Of a stretch of DNA of 64,000 nt, positions 57,477 to 64,000 are shown piece after piece. The notes under the pieces were generated by a model that ran no database searches, had not been told where the DNA came from, and saw only the letters and a list, made by a program, of their open reading frames with translations. Where the stretch lies: contig JAAOOA010000002.1 of the NCBI GenBank assembly GCA_012861695.1, forward strand, positions 18,328,303-18,392,302, given 5' to 3'. Source of the stretch: Trematomus loennbergii (lineage: Eukaryota > Chordata > Actinopteri > Perciformes > Nototheniidae). How positions within the stretch are numbered: the first letter of the stretch is position 1; every line of letters begins with the position of its first letter. Position numbers and translations under genes: made by a program.

Positions 57477-60310
57477 CTGTAAGGAAAAGAACAATTCTTT
57501 GTGAGTGATACAAACAAAGACAGAGTGGAGGAATAAGATCAAAATCACCCACAAGGGTCCTCTTCAGTCTGATGTAATCAGTGCTAATTGCTTCTAATCA
57601 CAAAATCAATTAACCACAAGAGCTCAGCAACCTCTCCAGAGCACCATTAGCATGCGAACAGCACAGGGGCCGGTGACGTCTGCCTCCATGGAGAGAGGGA
57701 GATCTGATAAGGCATATTTTACGAGACAGGGGAACATAAAAAATCAAACCAAAATGTGCTTCCTTCTCGACTTGAAACACCTACATTTGGGAGAAACGGG
57801 GAGGGGGTGTTTTTAATATTGTTTTTGGAGCGGACAGAGAGGGGGAAAAGCACACAGCAGGGCTCTGCCAAAAGCTTTGTTACAAACCTCCTGTGGCTTT
57901 CTATCTCCGATAATATAGTGCCTTGGATAAGAGTGTGTGTGTCAAGTGAGCATGATTATGTGCAGACACTATCTTTAAAAAAAAGCACTATATTAGGTTT
58001 TAATACCTACACCATAAAAGCCCAATATGGCCAGAATGAGTCAATCTGTGAGTAATATATGTGCTCGTCTGGCACACGGATGAGTGCATGTATGACACAC
58101 TATGTGGGGGATCCAGGTCAACTTAGCTGCGAAAATGTTTCTTTTTACATGCGCACCACATGCAACATATGCGAGTCAAAATATGCAGACTCAGTAAAAC
58201 CACATGTTTGTTCGAGAACATTTGTAAGCATTAATTTTAATGATTTTGACTATAAAATGTGTCCATTTCAGAGTTGTATATAATTAAGAGCAGCAAGGAA
58301 AGTGCCAGTGTAAATCCAACACATTACCATGTATTGAGTGCATAATGTATTTAATGTATGACAGCAGGGGAAATGTTCTATTGAGCTTGCAAGGTTTTCT
58401 TGGTGTCTAGAAAATCACAGTGATGAAAGGACAGCAAACATGTCTGGTTGTAGCACAACTGTAAATGCCTCGACATCTTTCAATAAGCTCATTTGAAGAG
58501 CAGGTGTGCATAAGAACAATTCATGCACAGGCTGAGCTGCTGTGGCATCAAGGCGTCATATAACAGTCCTTGGCAGCCCAAAAAAAATGCAGCTCGATGA
58601 GGTTCTTCTACATGAGGTTAAATGTGCTGGAGTTGGCAATTTGTTTCCAGCTTCAAGGCTGAGCCTTGAAGTGAGGCCGATGGCTGTGTTGACGCAGAAG
58701 CAGTAAAATAACTACTTTCTCTCCTTAGATTTTCAGCTTAGAGAAGGAGGCCTTTCTATGCGACTCAATGTCGACAAGACTTTCAAACTGTGTTTCTGTG
58801 ATTGGGTTTCACATGCTAATATGGCTCTAAATATGTCATGACACTCTGTGAATGTTTTGACATGACCTCATTCTCGGCTTGCCTTTGATTTCCGTCATGT
58901 GTGGAGGAGGCTTACATCAACTCCTGCTGCTGACCCCCTCCCCAAACACACAACCGCCTGCTCTCTAACATCAATACTATTCAGAGGTTGTGTTAGGTGA
59001 AAATGGGGTACCTTGAAACAGATCTCTTTACACTCTGGACCAAAGCAAAATATCAGAGTAGATCTGTAATGATATGTAATGGCAAAAGGAAATACCAATA
59101 AGGAAAGCTGTAATAACAGCCATTATAACACCCTTCTTTTTTCTTCCCTCCCCGTTGAGCCTCTCAGGGGACCTTGCTATGATGAACAGCTGTCAAGGCT
59201 GGCAGACCACTTCCTTAGCAACCGCTGTTGTTGATTTCTTCCTTGCCCCCTAAGCCCGAACCAAAATTGCCTGCTCTGGTTGCACACCCTGTTTTGCTGA
59301 ATTCATTCAATTTCCATGAACTCAGCCCTGTTCTTCAGTTACCAGCCAATGCAAGCCATGACAAACACTCACATCACAGCTCACATCTCTGAGATGCATG
59401 AGCTCAGGATCCAGCTGTTCTTTATGAGACGCAATACAGAAATAATTGGTCTACCCTGCAACGGTGTGGGGGTGGGTGGAGGAATAATGGCTGTGAAAAG
59501 GAAGAGGCACCAATGAAATACAGTGGATGGCATTTAGCAGCTGCGGGCCCCCAGGGGAGGAAAAGCAGTGCCAGGGCAAATCACGGTGGGCACATCTGGA
59601 GCTCATAGCGGACTAAAGACCCTTTAGACAACAACTCGTCCCATAGGAGTCTACGCCACCACCGCAAGAGAAAAGACCCAGTGTGACCTTCCGGCTGGTT
59701 CAAATGCGGTTTGGGCTTCAGGAAGGACGAGTCTTGTTCACCTCCGTCTATTCTCTTTGTGTGCTCTTTGTTCTGTCCCACACTGTTGCATTGTTATCCA
59801 CCGCCAATTCCATTATTGGGTACATTTTTCTCTGTTCTTTGTGTTTTTCTTCTCTTCTCTAACCTAACTTCAGTTTTTGACAGTTGGTTGCTAGGCTTCA
59901 GCAGCACTGCAGTTGATGGTTGATGGAGTGTACCATGCAATCACAGGATCTTAGCAACGGTCAGTTGCCAGACAAGGCTTTAACAGGCCTGTGGGAGGTC
60001 TGCTGATAAGGAATCATTCCCAGATATATTACAGGCCCCCCTTGATCTACCACACACTGTAATAATACTACAGTGCCAAAGGCTTTCAAACATCTAACAA
60101 TTCAGCAGCTTCGACAAGGGGACAGATGAAAAAATGACCTACATTAGGGTAGAGAAGTAAAGTAAGACAGTACAAAGACACAAATCCGTATATGAAGGCA
60201 CAACAAATTGATTAAATTGACTCTTGCAATTTACAATCAATGTCATTTAAAAACTAAAATAATGAATTAAAGACTTTTTCGACAGAGATCCTGTAAAGCA
60301 AGTGTGCCAT

Positions 60311-61600
60311 TTAAAGGTCCTTATTATACTGTTTTTCATCAATATATTATAGGTCTCAGTTATATACAAAACATGTCTCTGAAGTGTTTGGCTCGAAATA
60401 CCAAACAGATCATGCATGTCATAATCCCCTCTGTTTCAGTCCTGTTTCAAAAGTGCTGATTCTCTGTCTGTTACCTTATGGCACATTTCCACTACACGGT
60501 CGGCCTCGGCCACGCTCGGTACGGCTCGGTACGGCTTGGCCTTAACAGGGCCGACTCACTTCATGCTGCGCTTCCATTACAGTTTAGGAACTGGGGTAGT
60601 TACTATAGTAACGCAGTGTAGGCGGAGCCGTGACGTCATCTTCAATGAGAACTCCAGAAACACAACACAGCCGTTAGCTGTTAGCACTCAGAGCTCACAG
60701 CTCCTTATATATGTTCAGAAACTCGACAAAAGTTAAACAAGTACACACCACAGACTGCCTGTGTCATGGTGAATACAGTCGCTGCTTTATTTATGTCTGT
60801 ATAGGCCGTTGTTGTGAGTGTGGACGGTCGGAGCATATACTGCGTTAGCTTAGCCAATCTCCATTTAGAAAACACGCATTTTAAAAGGTGTTTTCGCCTG
60901 CCGTCTGTCTGCAGACTTGACAAAGCATTAATTCATGGTTTTTACTAACCGGTATCAGTATGTTGTTACTTCGGCATCATTTTGAAACGTGTATTACAAT
61001 TAAATCACGGTCAAATATGTCCATCTTGTTGTAGTTGTAGCCCCCTTGCCAGCGCTCCTCTCTCTAGTTTAGCATACTCAGCCCGACTCAGCCCTGTTTG
61101 TTGGCCTCGATAGAACCACAATTTTCTCGGGCCAGAAAAGACGTGAAAAAGTGGCCCCGGGCCGGGCCGGGCCGGAACTAGGCCTAGTGGAAGCGCAACC
61201 AAAAACGGGCACGGCACGACACGGCACGCTTAAAGTGAGCTCCGCGCTGTAGTGGAACTGCGCCATTAGATGAAAATAAGGAGCCACTCCCACGCCCCTC
61301 TGAGAGATATTTGGTTAAAAAGAACACAATGGTGCTTTAGGAGGAGATTCAGGTGATAAGGTGGAGGGGGTTACCTTGGTTGGTTATTGGCTAATGGTTA
61401 CACAAGCCAAAACATCGTTATGACATCATAAAGTGGCCACAATCTGATCAGCTCATTTCTGTTTTTTATATAAATGGATCAGGACAAAAAGTGAGCACAT
61501 ATTTTTTCCTGAAACTTTCAGAATCTTTTTACACAGGGGACACATGTTTATGTATAAAAGACATGAAAAAGTGGATTTTGCATAATAGGTGACCTTTAAT
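60311..61600. mobile_element. TTAA-flanked MITE, copy 3, interrupted
   Basis: Same family and orientation as the copy at 51,871-52,383. It starts TTAAAGGTCCTTATTATACT and ends GCATAATAGGTGACCTTTAA. It is split between 60,478 and 61,266 by a 787 bp insertion. The two halves join into a continuous match to copy 2 once the insertion is removed. Confidence 0.85.
60479..61265. mobile_element. Nested DNA transposon with TTA duplication
   Basis: The ends are inverted: TGGCACATTTCCACTACA on the left and the complement of TGGCGCAGTTCCACTACA on the right. The flanks are TTA at 60,476-60,478 and TTA at 61,266-61,268, and the empty site is visible in the copy at 51,871 (ACTTTAGATGAAAATAAGG). A TTA duplication fits PIF/Harbinger. 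The 787 bp interior is GC-rich near its ends (repeated CGGTACGGCT and CCGGGCCGGG words) and encodes no transposase. Confidence 0.85.
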
Positions 61601-61605
61601 AACAA

Positions 61606-61961
61606 TTAAAGGTAGGGTAGGTAAGAATGGAGAAACCAGCTCGAGTGCGCTAGAATTTGAAAGTACGCAGACGAAAAAAATCTGCCCCTTCCTTACAGAG
61701 CCCCTCCTCCAACACACACGAACGCGCACATGACCAATGAGGGCTCGAGATAAGTTTGTGCACAGATGGAAGGCTGACAGGCAGGTAGGCCATCCAGTTA
61801 TATTAGCCGGGCCGGTGAAAATAATTGGTCGTGCTTTTTACATTTTTTTATGTATTTATTGTCAAAGCATTTAATATATTCATTGCTATCGGGATGTTAA
61901 GAGCATTCCATGGAATATAACAAAAAGTGTTTCTGAACTGAATTACCTACCCCACCTTTAA
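61606..61961. mobile_element. Second type of TTAA-flanked MITE
   Basis: It starts TTAAAGGTAGGGTAGGTAA and ends TTACCTACCCCACCTTTAA, an inverted repeat of 19 bases with one mismatch. It is 356 bp long and non-coding. It begins only a few bases after copy 3 of the first family, showing that this intron is a repeated target. Confidence 0.85.
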
Positions 61962-63361
61962 GTGCAATTACATGATGTATTAGTAAAGTGTTCAGATTGA
62001 TTTTGCTTATCCAAATGCTTTTACAGCTTCAGGATAAACATTTAAAAAAAAAATCAAAGCTGAAATGAAGCAAACATGTAAGATGAAAAGGTTGCTCTTC
62101 TAAATCAAATGTAATGGGAGTGTGCCTACAGTGATGAGAAAAATAACACATTTTTTTTTTTTATGTTGAAAGTCTTGTTTATATAGGATTTTAGTGCTCA
62201 ATATGAACATACATTCAGACCTATTTTATCACCAATTACAATAATCATGAGGCAAAGTTGCAAATTAATATACAGAGCATTTTAACCCCAAATGTATGTG
62301 GGCAGGGTGCACATTTGACTGTGGTTCAGATGATAGAGAATGCTGGGAAACCCATCCACCACATCCTGCACAGCCAGTTTATGTCACATCTTTTCAGCCA
62401 TGAAATATTGATCAGGCTATGAATAAGATCTGCCAGCCTTTTCAGTGACACATCTGCCAAAATATTTTTTCCTTGAGATCCTTGAGAACATTGTTAAAAA
62501 AAAACACTGATCGTGACTATATTTTTGTACTGCTATGACGGTTTTATTTTGCTTTGGTGGACCTTGATCTTCCAGCACAAATGTGAACGAACGTTAATTC
62601 AAACCTGACTGTGACAACTGTAAGCATGACAAATACTTCATAGTTGCTTAAGTAATTCAAAACCATAGTTCCTTGACTACACATTTATTATTAATTTTAC
62701 AGCCTCCTTTGAGCATGAAGAGCTTGAGCTTTGCCGATGACATTAGGTGATATGATCTGTTGTGGCCTTTGGTGCCTAGGAGTCTGGCCTATGTTGTAGA
62801 TACTGAAGAGCCTTTTCACATTGATTTCCCTATGGACACAATTAAACAAGGCATAGTAGAGAGTTCCTGTTCTTGAGAGGGGCACGGGTCACATTTCCAA
62901 GACATGCCTTGGACCTTGGTTCAGTTTCTGTGATTTTGATTCTTGATTATTTTATAATAAGGGAAATATATCAATCTCTGTCTGATGGTGTTCATGCCCA
63001 GCATTCAAAATCTTACTAAGGTCTTCAACCCATGAGTGTGTGAACCCTGTCTTAATAATGCATCTTGGTATCTATCTGTCCATCAACATCTTGCAATGCA
63101 GCTCCATAACACGGATAAGTGCTTTTACAAAAAAAATATTTTCAATTTAAATCAGAATGCAATTTGTACACTGAAAAGAAAAATTAATATCCAGGTGTCA
63201 TTGTTTTTAGATCGGCTCCCTTCTGACTGCTCACATGTCCATCTTCTCTAAATACCGTATAACAGGCACTAATGTTGTTTCCTGACAATAAGTGTAACTA
63301 GTGACACTTTGGTTTTGTCAGTTTTGCCATTATTTGGCATTTTTAGAGTCATAGGCTAGAA

Positions 63362-63381
63362 AGGGGGGGGGGAGGGGGGGG
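63362..63381 (+). repeat. G-rich tract
   Basis: Two long G runs separated by a single A, seen directly. Such a tract could form a G-quadruplex. Its length may be unreliable in the assembly. Confidence 0.7.
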
Positions 63382-64000
63382 GCACTAAGGACTTGGCAAT
63401 AACGTGGCATCTACTGTAACCAACCGGTATTAAAGGCACTCCAATAACCACACCTTGTAATTGAAAGCTAAAGATGAACCAATAGTGGACCAAACATAGA
63501 GCCCTGTGGAGTTCCTGTTTTAGTATTTAAGAGAGAAGGACCTTTCTGAGTACTGTGCACTTATGTATGTCCTTCTTTCAATGGATTACCCTGCAGCAGC
63601 TCAGTTGATGTGTGTTCCTCTAAGTTATGTACTCAAAGGATAAGACTCCAGCCTGTTCTCATTTATCACTAATGGGGGGGGGAATGGGATGGATAGGAAA
63701 AGGAGGAAGCGACAATTGTCCGTGACCAATGTGAGCAGGAAACAAGCAGTGCTCTGTGCAGCTGGCTCTGGGACAGTTACAGTTTCACTGCCCCCCACCA
63801 CCATGAACTGGATCCTATTATCTCCAGCAGAAGGCCAGCAGAGCTTGATGGGTGTCTTTCTTAACAATGCACTGATGAAGACACTCTTGTGCTCTAGTTG
63901 ATTAAAATGAAAGATCAATCAAAACAAAAAAACTCAAGGTACTCCTTGCTGAGTAGGTGTAGGCGAGTTATGCCAGTACTTTAAATTATTGAATGCAGGG

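Larger units (their letters stand above)
57477..64000 (-). other. adam12: adam12 intron running off the right edge
   Basis: At least 6.5 kb with no recognisable metalloprotease exon. In particular, no HELGHNFGMNHD-like block is visible on the minus strand. It holds the nested transposon at 60,311-61,600, a second MITE at 61,606-61,961 and a near-continuous G tract at 63,362-63,381. Confidence 0.6.

Noticed and set aside
58895..59781. Minus-strand frames that could be upstream adam12 exons
   Set aside because: They lack the metalloprotease blocks (no HExxH, no expected cysteines) and have no proper splice phase with the exon at 57,476.
61011..61293. GC-rich minus-strand frames
   Set aside because: They fall inside the nested transposon and its CCGGGCCGGG repeats. 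No transposase motif is present.

Overview
The window is vertebrate nuclear DNA, almost certainly from a percomorph-like teleost. It has compact multi-exon genes with GT-AG introns often under 150 bp, AT-rich intergenic DNA, many short non-autonomous DNA transposons, and LINE 3' ends of the fish type. The gene order mmp21 - uros - bccip - dhx32 - adam12 matches human 10q26.2, except that FANK1, which lies between DHX32 and ADAM12 in human, is not seen. No prokaryotic, viral or CRISPR-like feature was found.

Layout. 1-23,468 is a gene-poor flank in which I find no convincing exon. It holds one copy of a TTAA-flanked MITE (3,658-4,167), a near-perfect palindromic MITE (17,414-17,628), a LINE tail and several simple repeats. 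mmp21 (minus, 7 exons, 23,469-27,337) encodes a secreted matrix metalloproteinase involved in left-right patterning. uros (minus, 9 coding exons, 27,987-29,919) encodes the heme-pathway uroporphyrinogen-III synthase. It is head to head with bccip (plus, 7 exons, 30,793-33,316), and the two share a short bidirectional promoter. bccip is tail to tail with dhx32 (minus, 11 exons, 34,325-41,259), a DEAH-type RNA helicase-like protein. The 3' part of adam12 (minus, 57,476 down to about 44,410) covers the end of the metalloprotease domain, the disintegrin, cysteine-rich and EGF-like domains, the transmembrane segment and the proline-rich tail. Its upstream exons lie beyond the right edge of the window.

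The most important observation concerns reading frames. Conserved exons of mmp21 (one place) and dhx32 (two places) contain 1-2 base deletions that break otherwise intact genes. A fourth is suspected in a late adam12 exon. All four lie in or next to short homopolymers or dinucleotide runs, which points to residual assembly indels rather than biology, although real gene loss is not excluded. Other points of interest are a sequon-packed insert in the MMP21 pro-region, a changed Walker A lysine in DHX32, and a nested transposon (a TTA-duplicating element inside a TTAA-flanked MITE) in an adam12 intron.

The genes are unrelated in pathway. They are held together by ancient synteny, and the only functional coupling visible in the sequence is the shared uros/bccip promoter.
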